51,431 bases of DNA from the NCBI GenBank assembly GCA_036454645.1, contig JAZHSQ010000012.1, forward strand, positions 1-51,431, written 5' to 3'. The stretch's first letter is position 1. Each line of letters starts with the position of its first letter. Below are positions 32,093 to 39,556 of this stretch, in pieces. Source of the DNA: Olsenella_K sp036454645. GTDB taxonomy: Bacteria; Actinomycetota; Coriobacteriia; Coriobacteriales; Atopobiaceae. Below the pieces are notes generated by a model. That model made no database searches and had not been told where the DNA came from. It saw nothing but the letters and a program-made list of their open reading frames with translations. Position numbers and translations under genes: made by a program.

Positions 32093-33022
32093 CTACGCCT
32101 CGTCCGCGAGGACCTTGCCGCCCTCGACGACGACCTGCCTGTAGTCGAAGCCCTCCCCCAGGACGGAGCCCAGCGTCTGCCTGTAGTCCCAGGTGAAGAA
32201 GCCCGCGCCGCCGAGCGCGGACATGACCTCGTTGACCCTCTTGAGGAGGTCCGCGCTGCCCTTCCGCACGCCGGCCGCGCACAGCCGCCAGCCGCCGACG
32301 CCAGGCTCTCCCGCGACGTAGCCGGAGCGGCCGGAGACCCAATCGGTCGCGAAGAGGAAGTCCGCGAGGAGGGCGTCGCCCTCGCCCGCCTCCAGGGCGC
32401 GGGTGGCGTCGGCGTAGCTCCCCACGAGCCTCTGGCCCACCTCCGGCGTCGCGGCAAGGACGGCCGCCGCCTCCGAGCCCTCGCAGGCTATGACGGTCCT
32501 GCCCGCGGCCTCCGAGAGGTCGGCGAGGGGGGCGTCGGCCCTGGAGACGAGGCAGTGCGTAGTGCGCAGGTAGGGCACCGTGAGGTCCACGACGGCCGAG
32601 GTCGCCTCGGTCACCGGCAGCATGGCGACAACGACGTCGGCCTCGCCGGCAACGAGCGCGTCGGTCCTGCCCGCCGGGTCGCAGGCGACGTAGTTGGCGA
32701 CGGTGCCCAGCTCCTGGGCGAGCCTGCCGGCGAAGAAGACGTCGTAGCCCCCGTAGTTCCCGAGCGAGTTGACGTATCCGAGGGGCGCGGCGTCGGAGAG
32801 GACCGCGACGTCGAGCCTGCCGGAGGCCTTGATCTGGTCGAGGGTGCGCCCGTCGGCGGAGCCCGCGTCCCGGGCGCCCGTCTCCCACCTGGTTCCGCGC
32901 GCGGAGCAGCCCGCGAGCGCCATGGCCGCGGCCGCCAGCCCCGCGCCCCCGACGAAGGAGCGCCTGCTGACGCTCGGCCCCCAGGCGCGCGTGCCGGCGC
33001 CCCGGTCTGTCTGCTTTCCCAT
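32093..33022 (-). CDS. Extracellular solute-binding lipoprotein (family 3, amino-acid type)
   Basis: 309-residue periplasmic-binding-like protein of the amino acid ABC transporter type. The N-terminus combines a twin-arginine motif (SRRSF, residues 19-23) with a hydrophobic stretch and lipobox LAGC (Cys39), so it is probably a Tat-exported lipoprotein. Domain features: IKASGRLDVAVLSDAAPLGYVN, GGYDVFFAGRLAQELG and the later RTVIACEGSEAAA. Several positions differ from typical amino acid binders, so the ligand cannot be called. No permease or ATPase gene lies nearby; it is followed closely by the SGNH-GNAT gene. Confidence 0.85.
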   Translation of the reverse strand: MGKQTDRGAGTRAWGPSVSRRSFVGGAGLAAAAMALAGCSARGTRWETGARDAGSADGRTLDQIKASGRLDVAVLSDAAPLGYVNSLGNYGGYDVFFAGRLAQELGTVANYVACDPAGRTDALVAGEADVVVAMLPVTEATSAVVDLTVPYLRTTHCLVSRADAPLADLSEAAGRTVIACEGSEAAAVLAATPEVGQRLVGSYADATRALEAGEGDALLADFLFATDWVSGRSGYVAGEPGVGGWRLCAAGVRKGSADLLKRVNEVMSALGGAGFFTWDYRQTLGSVLGEGFDYRQVVVEGGKVLADEA

Positions 33023-33031
33023 GAGCCGTCC

Positions 33032-33628
33032 TTAGAGTCTCGCGTCTTCCTCGCCCACGGCGCCGGCGCCGCCTGCGCCCGGCGCCCCGTCGGCCGCCTC
33101 GCGGACGACGCGGTACGCCTCCACGAGGTCCGGCAGCCGCCAGCGCGCGTTGGCCGGGCTCGTCGAGGGGAGGCAGGTCGCCCCCATCCCCACCTCGGGC
33201 TCCACGTAGCGGCGGTAGAGCCTGAAGGCCGCGGTGCCCGTGCAGAAGATGCGCCTGATAGGTGCGACCTCAAGTATACGCGAGAGGTCGTTGGGCACGG
33301 GGTCCTCTATCGAGGAGTCCGACGCCCCCGTGATGGTGCAGGCGAGAAGGACGTCGTCGAGCGCGAGGCGGTGCCTCAGGCACAGCTCGCGCTTCCCGGG
33401 GACGTCCGGCGGAACCTCCTCGTCCCACAGCGCGGCGACGACGCGCCAGAAGCGGTTCTGCGGGTTGCCGTAGTGGTAGCCCCGCTCGCGCGACCTGGGG
33501 CTCGGCATGGTGCCAAGGAGGAGGACGCGGCTCTCGGGGCCCACGACCGGCGGCAGCGGGTGCACCACCCGCTCGGGCGTGGCGTGCGCGCGCCCGGCCG
33601 CGCCGGCGCGCGCGTCTCCGCGGGCCAC
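33032..33628 (-). CDS. DNA-deoxyinosine (hypoxanthine) glycosylase, uracil-DNA glycosylase superfamily family 6
   Basis: 198-residue DNA repair glycosylase. The N-terminal motif LLLGTMPSPRSRERGYHYGNPQNRFW and C-terminal LPSTSPANARW are those of the family 6 UDG-fold enzymes, which excise hypoxanthine from deaminated adenine. The UDG-type cavity residues, including the Asn in GNPQN, are present. The start is a GTG with GGAGG at 9 nt, overlapping the upstream phosphatase end. This is a small, full-length protein in a cluster with Vsr and a phosphatase. Confidence 0.83.
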   Translation of the reverse strand: MARGDARAGAAGRAHATPERVVHPLPPVVGPESRVLLLGTMPSPRSRERGYHYGNPQNRFWRVVAALWDEEVPPDVPGKRELCLRHRLALDDVLLACTITGASDSSIEDPVPNDLSRILEVAPIRRIFCTGTAAFRLYRRYVEPEVGMGATCLPSTSPANARWRLPDLVEAYRVVREAADGAPGAGGAGAVGEEDARL

Positions 33629-33629
33629 C

Positions 33630-34433
33630 CTACTCGCCCTCCTCCACGGCGGCGTAGAACTCGCGCTCGTCGTCCAGGCGCAGCATGAGGACCCTCCCCC
33701 AGCCGGCGCCGCCCGCCGCCCCGCAGTCGATGGCCCAGCGGTCGGCCACGCCGCCCGTCGCCTCCGAGGCGCCGACGCGCATCATCTGGCAGAGGCCCTC
33801 CTCGTTGCGCGCCGGCCTGTCGAAGGAGTCCGCTATCGGCTCGACGTAGGGCACCGGCGTGTGGCCGGCGACGACGATGGGCCCTTTGCCCTCGGCGTCC
33901 AGGAAGCCGGTCGGCGCGCCCCAGAACTCCTCGCGGATCCACAGCACGTCCTCCACCGACTGGCGCTCGAGCAGGCCGTCCAGGGCCGCGTCGTCCCAGT
34001 CGGTCTCGGCCGAGAAGTCCAGCGGGCGCAGGCCCGCGTGCACGAGGACGAAGCTGCGCCCGCCGGCGTTCACGTGCGCCGCCGTGGGGAGGTCGAGCGC
34101 CCACTCGAGGAGGTCGAGCTCCTCGTCGTGGGGCAGCCGGTCCAGGCCCTCCATCGTGGTGCCGCCGCCGTTGATGGCCCAGTTGACGGCCGCCGCCTGG
34201 TCCTCCTCCCCGTGGAGGAGGAAGTCCCTCATGAGGTCCTCGTGGTTGCCCATGAGGACGTGGGCGCCGGGGAGGTCGCGGCAGGTCCTCATGACCGAGA
34301 CCGGGTCGGGGCCGCGGTCGATCATGTCGCCGAGGACCCAGACCTGGTCGTCGGCGCCCGGGGAGACGTCCTCGAGCAGGCGCTCGAACGTCTTGAAGTG
34401 GCCGTGGATGTCGGAGACTACGTAGGTCGCCAT
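33630..34433 (-). CDS. PPP-family metallophosphatase
   Basis: 267-residue calcineurin-like phosphoesterase of the bacterial PPP class (diadenosine tetraphosphatase / PrpE-like serine-threonine phosphatase). Metal-binding motifs are intact: DIHGH (Asp8, His10), GDMIDRGPDP (Asp36), GNHED (Asn63) and VVAGHTP further on. There is no membrane segment, so it is cytosolic. Whether it acts on Ap4A-type dinucleotides or on phosphoproteins is not decidable from sequence. Strong GGGAGG site and a well-formed promoter upstream. Confidence 0.9.
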   Translation of the reverse strand: MATYVVSDIHGHFKTFERLLEDVSPGADDQVWVLGDMIDRGPDPVSVMRTCRDLPGAHVLMGNHEDLMRDFLLHGEEDQAAAVNWAINGGGTTMEGLDRLPHDEELDLLEWALDLPTAAHVNAGGRSFVLVHAGLRPLDFSAETDWDDAALDGLLERQSVEDVLWIREEFWGAPTGFLDAEGKGPIVVAGHTPVPYVEPIADSFDRPARNEEGLCQMMRVGASEATGGVADRWAIDCGAAGGAGWGRVLMLRLDDEREFYAAVEEGE

Positions 34434-34453
34434 GCATACCTCCCATCCGAAAC

Positions 34454-34482
34454 AAAATACCCGACTTGTTTTTGCCGCACAA
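34454..34482 (-). promoter_or_regulatory. Promoter of the metallophosphatase gene
   Basis: On the minus strand TTGTGC (-35) and TATTTT (-10) are separated by exactly 17 bp. This is the best two-box promoter seen in the window and sits 21 bp before the ATG. The palindrome GCACCGC-G-GCGGTGC at 34499-34513 just upstream might end the vsr transcript but has no T-tract. Confidence 0.65.
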
Positions 34483-34555
34483 GCGCGTCACAAGGCTTGC
34501 ACCGCGGCGGTGCCGCTGCTCCGAGCGCTCGTCGCACGACGCCGCGCCTCGCGCC

Positions 34556-35116
34556 CTACCTCGAGCGGCGCAGCCCCCGGATCCTGGCGCGGGCGCGCGC
34601 GAGCCTCCAGGGCGCGGGCGAGCCCACCTCCACGACGCGCCCGACGTGCGCGCCCCCATCGCCGGCGCGGCGCACCTTGAGCGCCACCTCGTCCATCGTC
34701 GGCTCGAAGCGCCCCTTGGCGAGGCGGCACTCCCATACCACCAGGACGGTCCAGCCGGCGGAGGCGAGGCTGTTCGCGTCGCGCACGTCGCGCGCGCGGT
34801 TGCGGGCGAACTTCTGGCGCCAGAACTCCACGTTGCTCTTGGGGAGGGCCATCTGGCACCACGCGCAGTGGTGCCAGTAGCAGCCGTTCACGAAGATGGC
34901 GAGCCTGCGCCCCGGGTAGCAGACGTCCGGGCGGCCCGGCGCCTTCTTCCAGTGCAGCCGGTAGCCGGGAAGGCCCCTCTCGCGAAGGGCCTGCCTCACC
35001 CTGAGCTCCGGCTTGGTGTCCTCGCTCCGGTTGGCCTGCATCACGTGGCGCGTGGCGAGGCTCACCCCGGTCGCGGCCGCCTCCGCGGACCTGGCCGCGG
35101 GCCCCTCCGAGGTCAC
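34556..35116 (-). CDS. vsr: Very short patch repair endonuclease (Vsr)
   Basis: 186-residue nuclease that nicks 5' to T in T:G mismatches made by deamination of 5-methylcytosine. Family features are complete: EDTKPELRVRQAL, the catalytic Asp in GRPDVCYP (about Asp64), FVNGCYWHHCAWC (His and Cys zinc ligands), ARNRARDVRDANSLASAGWTVLVVWECRL. It has a GTG start 4 nt after the dxs-like stop, hence translational coupling. No cytosine methyltransferase (dcm) gene is present in the window. Confidence 0.9.
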   Translation of the reverse strand: MTSEGPAARSAEAAATGVSLATRHVMQANRSEDTKPELRVRQALRERGLPGYRLHWKKAPGRPDVCYPGRRLAIFVNGCYWHHCAWCQMALPKSNVEFWRQKFARNRARDVRDANSLASAGWTVLVVWECRLAKGRFEPTMDEVALKVRRAGDGGAHVGRVVEVGSPAPWRLARARARIRGLRRSR

Positions 35117-35120
35117 CGCC

Positions 35121-36866
35121 CTAGACCTCGAGGCTCTCTATGTCGGAGACCACGTCTGCCGGCGTGAAGTGGTAGATGTGGTAGAACTCCTCGGTCGGCA
35201 CGCGGTCGAGGAACTCCTTCCGGCCGCCGTAGCACAGCACCCTCAGGTGGGAGGCGCCGAAGTAGCGGCACACCTTCTCGCCGAAGCCGCCGCACAGGAT
35301 GCCCGGCTCGAGCGTCACCACGATGTCGTGGCCGGTCTCGAGGGAGTCGAGCAGGGGCTCGTCGAAGCTCGAGTAGTTGAGCGCCTCCACGACCGTGGGG
35401 CGTATCCCGTCGCGCTCGTCCAGCAGGTCGGCGACCTGGAGGGCCATCTCCACCGTCGCGCCGATGCTCAGGATGCAGATCCTGCCGCCCGGGCGCACGA
35501 GGTGCCAGCCCCCGGGCCGGGCCGGGTCGAAGCCGCACGCGCCCTCGCCCTCGAGGACCTTCTCGGGCACGCGGATGACCACGGGGCGCTCCGTCTGGTC
35601 GATCGACCAGTCGAGCATGGCGAGGTACTCCTGGCGCGTCGCGGGGGCCAGGCAGGTGAGGCCGGGGATGTTGCCCGTGGTTATGAGGTCGGTCGTGCCG
35701 GAGTGGGTCGCGTCGATGTCGTAGAAGCCCGCGCCGAAGACGAGGACCGTCGCGGGGCAGCGGTTGAGCGCGAGCTCGAGCATGAGCTGGTCGTAGGCGC
35801 GCTGCAGGAAGGTCGCCATCACGTAGAAGACCGGCTTGGCCCCGCCGCGCGCGCAGCCGGCGGCGAACGCCACGGCGTGCGGCTCGGTGATCCCGGTGTC
35901 CACGAACTGCTCGCCCGAGAGGGCCCGGAACTCCGGCGTGAGCCCCACGCCGCCCGGCGCGCCGGCGTTGATGGCCACCACCGAGGGGTCCGCGGCCATC
36001 TTGATGCTCATGAAGTCCCGGGTGATCTGCTGGTAGGTGTCGCAGACCTCGCGGGAGGCGCGCTCGGCCGCGGAGGCGACGGAGTGGGAGGCCTCCTTGT
36101 TCTGCTCCGCCCAGGGAAGCCCCTTGCCCTTGAGGGTGTGGATGTGGACCACGACGGGGTGGTCTATGTCCTTGACCTCGCTGAAGGCGCTCACGAGCGC
36201 GCCCACGTCGTTGCCCTGCTCGACGTAGCGGTAGTCGAGGCCGAGGTCGCGGAAGATGTTGCGCTCGGAGGTGCCGCCGCTCTCGCGCAGCTCGCGCAGG
36301 CCCTCGTAGATGCCGCCGGAGTTGGGGGCGATCGACATCTCGTTGTCGTTGAAGACGACGATCAGGTTGGTGCCCACGACGGCCGCGTTGTCGAGGCCCT
36401 CGAACGCCTCGCCGCCGGAGAGGGCGCCGTCGCCGAGCAGGCAGATCACGTTGTGGCTCTGGCCGAGCAGGTCGCGCGCCTTGGCGAGGCCCACGGCGAG
36501 GCTCACGCCCTGGGAGGTGTGGCCGCAGCGGAAGAGGTCGTAGGGGCTCTCCTGCGGGTTGGTGAAGCCGGAGCACTCGCCGTAGTGCGCCGGGTCGGTG
36601 AAGGGGGCCCTGCGCCCGGTGAGCATCTTGTGCGTGTAGCACTGGTGGGACACGTCGAAGACGATCTTGTCGCGCGGCGCGTCGAAGACGTAGTGGAGCG
36701 CGATCGTGGCCTCCACGACCGCGAGGTTGGAGCCCATGTGGCCGCCGGTCACGCCGACGCTCTCGATGATCGCCGCGCGGCACTCCTCGGCAAGCTCGCC
36801 GAGCTCCGAGGTCGAGAGGCCCTTCAGGTCCCGAGGACTGTCGATGCGCTCCAGATACCCGCCCAT
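35121..36866 (-). CDS. 1-deoxy-D-xylulose-5-phosphate synthase-like transketolase (short form)
   Basis: Thiamin diphosphate enzyme of 581 residues, about 40-50 shorter than typical DXS. Transketolase motifs are clear: TGGHMGSNLAVVEATIALHYVFD, GDGALSGGEAFEGLDNA (ThDP), FNDNEMSIAPN, GITEPHAVAFAAG with the catalytic Glu, and FLQRAYDQLMLE. Several DXS-specific stretches differ: WDVGHQ reads FDVSHQ, GHSSTSIS reads GHTSQGVS, GGM after GDGALTG reads GGE, and DRAG reads FGAG. It may be a real DXS for the MEP pathway or a related enzyme, so the function is partly open. Good two-box promoter upstream; vsr follows. Confidence 0.8.
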   Translation of the reverse strand: MGGYLERIDSPRDLKGLSTSELGELAEECRAAIIESVGVTGGHMGSNLAVVEATIALHYVFDAPRDKIVFDVSHQCYTHKMLTGRRAPFTDPAHYGECSGFTNPQESPYDLFRCGHTSQGVSLAVGLAKARDLLGQSHNVICLLGDGALSGGEAFEGLDNAAVVGTNLIVVFNDNEMSIAPNSGGIYEGLRELRESGGTSERNIFRDLGLDYRYVEQGNDVGALVSAFSEVKDIDHPVVVHIHTLKGKGLPWAEQNKEASHSVASAAERASREVCDTYQQITRDFMSIKMAADPSVVAINAGAPGGVGLTPEFRALSGEQFVDTGITEPHAVAFAAGCARGGAKPVFYVMATFLQRAYDQLMLELALNRCPATVLVFGAGFYDIDATHSGTTDLITTGNIPGLTCLAPATRQEYLAMLDWSIDQTERPVVIRVPEKVLEGEGACGFDPARPGGWHLVRPGGRICILSIGATVEMALQVADLLDERDGIRPTVVEALNYSSFDEPLLDSLETGHDIVVTLEPGILCGGFGEKVCRYFGASHLRVLCYGGRKEFLDRVPTEEFYHIYHFTPADVVSDIESLEV

Positions 36867-36968
36867 GTTCCCGCTCTACCCCCTGGCTCCTCGTTTGGGG
36901 ACTGGGCACGCCAGCCCGGACCGGCACGTCGCCGCCGGCCTAGGGGCCGGGGTGGCACGTAACATATC

Positions 36969-36998
36969 ATCTTACGCGAAAGGGCAGGCTCGTGTCAG
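36969..36998 (-). promoter_or_regulatory. Predicted promoter of the dxs-like gene
   Basis: On the minus strand CTGACA (-35) and TAAGAT (-10) with an 18-bp spacer, about 100 bp upstream of the ATG. The leader carries the GC-rich inverted repeat CCGGCC..GGCCGG, which might fold. Confidence 0.45.
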
Positions 36999-37038
36999 AC
37001 GCGGCGCGCGCCCTACCGTTCGCGGAGGGGCCGGGACG

Positions 37039-37992
37039 CTACTCTACGGGCTCGCCGGAGAAGTCGAGGCCGTGCGTGATCCGGCGCGCCACCCCCTCGT
37101 CCGCGCCGTCCGCGAGCAGCTCCGCCACCGAGAAGGTCACCCTGCCGAGGGCCTCCTCGTAGAGGTCCCAGAACGAGGCGCAGGAGCGCTCGCCGGTGAA
37201 GGGGTCCTCCCACGGGAGGTGCGCCCGGTTGTCGAAGTCGCTCGTCGCCTCGGGGCGCACGCGGTGCGCCATGGCGCGGTAGAGCGAGTAGCGCCTCGTC
37301 GAGAACACGCGCTCGAGCGTGCCAGCGAGGTCGAGCTTGAGCGCGTCGGGGGCGAAGAAGGCGCGCTGGGCGACGCGGAAGCACTCGACCGCGTGCGGGT
37401 AGGCGTGGGCGGCCTCCTCCACGGCGACGCCCGCGAGCTCCGCGACCTGCTGCGCGAAGAGGCGGCCGACGCGCGTGAGCACCCGGTCGCTCGCGGCCAG
37501 GACGTGCTCGTAGGGGCGGTAGGTGAGGATGGTCTGGTGGCGCTTGGCGAAGAGCACCATCTCGTCGAGGTCGCGCTCGACCTCGGCGTGCACCTGCCCG
37601 GCGGCGGAGCGGTCGAGCCCCTCCACGCCGGCCGAGGTGAGGCCGCGCTCCCAGAAGTAGACGAGCGGGTGCATCGTGGAGTCCAGCAGGTAGTGGCAGA
37701 GGAAGCCCGCCACGTAGGCGCGCGCGACGTCGTCGTCGCCCGCGTAGGGGTCGCGCGCCGCGCCCGCCAGCGAGGCCAGCACCCGGGAGGGGTGCTCGTG
37801 GTGCAGGCGGTTGCCCACCTCCTTGTAGGGGCGGCTCCCGATGGGGTCGAGCACGAGGTAGAAGAAGGGGTCCGGCCCCTGGTTGCCCAGGAGGAAGGCG
37901 TCCCTCTCGTCCGGCGTCGAGAGCTCGACGGCGCCGAGGGCGGCGCCGAAGGCGTCCTGTCCAAAGAAGTCGTGGGTCATGACCGCAGGCAT
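37039..37992 (-). CDS. Zinc-dependent phospholipase C-like protein
   Basis: 317-residue member of the zinc-dependent phospholipase C fold (Zn_dep_PLPC), which is all-alpha with a cluster of His/Asp zinc ligands. Visible ligands: THDFFGQ near the N-terminus, GNQGPDPFFY, LHHEHPS, and FLCHYLLDSTMHPL with two His and one Asp. There is no signal peptide, unlike secreted phospholipases, so an intracellular role is more likely; homologues of this kind are commonly annotated as hypothetical. Start ATG 37992 with GGAG at 7 nt. Divergent from the UMF1 gene. Confidence 0.78.
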   Translation of the reverse strand: MPAVMTHDFFGQDAFGAALGAVELSTPDERDAFLLGNQGPDPFFYLVLDPIGSRPYKEVGNRLHHEHPSRVLASLAGAARDPYAGDDDVARAYVAGFLCHYLLDSTMHPLVYFWERGLTSAGVEGLDRSAAGQVHAEVERDLDEMVLFAKRHQTILTYRPYEHVLAASDRVLTRVGRLFAQQVAELAGVAVEEAAHAYPHAVECFRVAQRAFFAPDALKLDLAGTLERVFSTRRYSLYRAMAHRVRPEATSDFDNRAHLPWEDPFTGERSCASFWDLYEEALGRVTFSVAELLADGADEGVARRITHGLDFSGEPVE

Positions 37993-38134
37993 TTTTCAGC
38001 TCCTTCGTCTCTTTCCCGGCCAGCCGGCGCCCTCCGCGCGGGCCGGGCCGCACAGAGCGTAGCGTAGCGCAAGCGCCCCCAGGCCGCAGCGCGCCCCACG
38101 CCGACGGCACCTTACGCTCAGATTACTCGTGGCT

Positions 38135-38140
38135 GATAAT
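38135..38140 (+). promoter_or_regulatory. Possible -10 for the UMF1 transporter gene
   Basis: GATAAT on the plus strand in the 264-bp divergent gap, with a weak TTACGC 17 bp upstream. The same gap shows a GCGTA direct repeat (38057-38068 region) and no other feature I can support. Confidence 0.3.
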
Positions 38141-38256
38141 GTCCTAGGTCCGACAGGGCTAGCATGAGCTGTCGCCATTTCGCGCTAAGCGGCGCCAGCC
38201 ACCGCGGGGCCACGCGCCCGCGGAAGGCGCCCCCGAGGAGAGGGACGGTGGTTCGC

Positions 38257-39501
38257 ATGGCAAGGGGCGGGCTGGACAAGGCCGAGAAGAGCTGGGTCCT
38301 GTACGACGTCGGCAACAGCGCGCTCGTGCTGCTCGCCTCGAGCGTCATCCCCATCTACTTCAAGTCTCTCGCGGACGGGCCGGCACTCGTGGCGTGGAGC
38401 TACGCGGAGACGGTGGCCTCGCTGATCATCGCCCTGCTCATGCCCATCCTCGGCAGCATGGCGGACATGCAGGGCATGAAGAAGCGCTTCGTGCTCGGCT
38501 GCGTGCTCACCGGCGCCGTGGCGACCGTGGCCATGGGCTTCCCCACCGCGCCGATGGTCTTCCTCGTCGTCTACGTCGTCTCCTCGGTGATGCTCAACAC
38601 CTCGATGGTGTTCTACGACGCCCTGCTCGTGGACGCCACGACCGACGAGCGGATGGACGAGGTCTCGAGCCAGGGCTACGCCTGGGGCTACGTAGGCTCC
38701 ACGATCCCCTTCGTCGCCTGCCTCGCGATCATCCTGCTGCGCCCCCTCGGCATCTCCATGCAGACGGCCATGCAGCTGTCCTTCGCGATAACCGCCGCCT
38801 GGTGGGTGGCCTTCACCGTGCCCCTGCTCAAGAACGTGAGGCAGACCCACTACAAGCCGCGCGAGGACCACGCCGTCTCCCGCGCGGTCCGGGGCATCGG
38901 CGCCACCGCCCGCAGGATCTGGGCCGACCGCACCATGCGCTACTACGTCATCGCGTACTTCTTCTACATCGACGGCGTGCACACCATCATCAAGCTCTCG
39001 ACCAGCTACGGCTCCGACCTTGGCATCGACGGCACCCAACTCGTGCTGGCGCTGCTCGTGACCCAGTTCGTCGCCTTCCCCTCCGCCATCGCCTACGGCA
39101 AGATGGGGTCGCGCTTCGGCACCAAGCGGATGCTGCTCGTGGGCATCGTCGGCTACACCTTCATCACCCTGTTCGCGGCCTTCTTCCTCAGGACCGCCGC
39201 GGAGTTCTGGTTCCTCGCCATCATGGTGGGCCTCTTCCAGGGCGGCATCCAGGCGCTCTCGCGCTCGATGTTCGGCAAGCTCTGCCCCAAGGACCACGCC
39301 AACGAGTACTTCGGCTTCTTCGACATCTTCGGCAAGTACGCCGCCATCATGGGCACCTTCATCGTCGCGACCATGACGCAGCTCACCGGCTCCGGCTCGC
39401 TCGGCGTCTTCTCCGTCGTCGTGCTGTTCGTCGTCGGCTTCGCCGTCATGTGGCGCGTCCCGGAGCGCGGCGCCGCCGAGGCGGAGGTCGAGGGCGCCTA
39501 G
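38257..39501 (+). CDS. UMF1-family MFS transporter (Atg22-like)
   Basis: 414-residue, 12-helix major facilitator of the UMF1/vacuole effluxer type. The opening KSWVLYDVGNSALVLLASSVIPIYFKS is the family signature, and repeated hydrophobic segments continue to the end, including the GLFQGGIQALSRSMFGKLCP motif and FFDIFGKYAAIMG. The ATG at 38257 is preferred because earlier codons are basic and lack hydrophobic or family character, although a GTG three codons before it is near GAGGAGAGGG. The substrate is unknown. It is one of only two plus-strand genes here. Confidence 0.88.
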   Translation: MARGGLDKAEKSWVLYDVGNSALVLLASSVIPIYFKSLADGPALVAWSYAETVASLIIALLMPILGSMADMQGMKKRFVLGCVLTGAVATVAMGFPTAPMVFLVVYVVSSVMLNTSMVFYDALLVDATTDERMDEVSSQGYAWGYVGSTIPFVACLAIILLRPLGISMQTAMQLSFAITAAWWVAFTVPLLKNVRQTHYKPREDHAVSRAVRGIGATARRIWADRTMRYYVIAYFFYIDGVHTIIKLSTSYGSDLGIDGTQLVLALLVTQFVAFPSAIAYGKMGSRFGTKRMLLVGIVGYTFITLFAAFFLRTAAEFWFLAIMVGLFQGGIQALSRSMFGKLCPKDHANEYFGFFDIFGKYAAIMGTFIVATMTQLTGSGSLGVFSVVVLFVVGFAVMWRVPERGAAEAEVEGA

Positions 39502-39556
39502 CGGAGAAGGACGCGGGCTTGCGACCCCACCCGGAGCGCCGTACGGGCGGGCCTGT

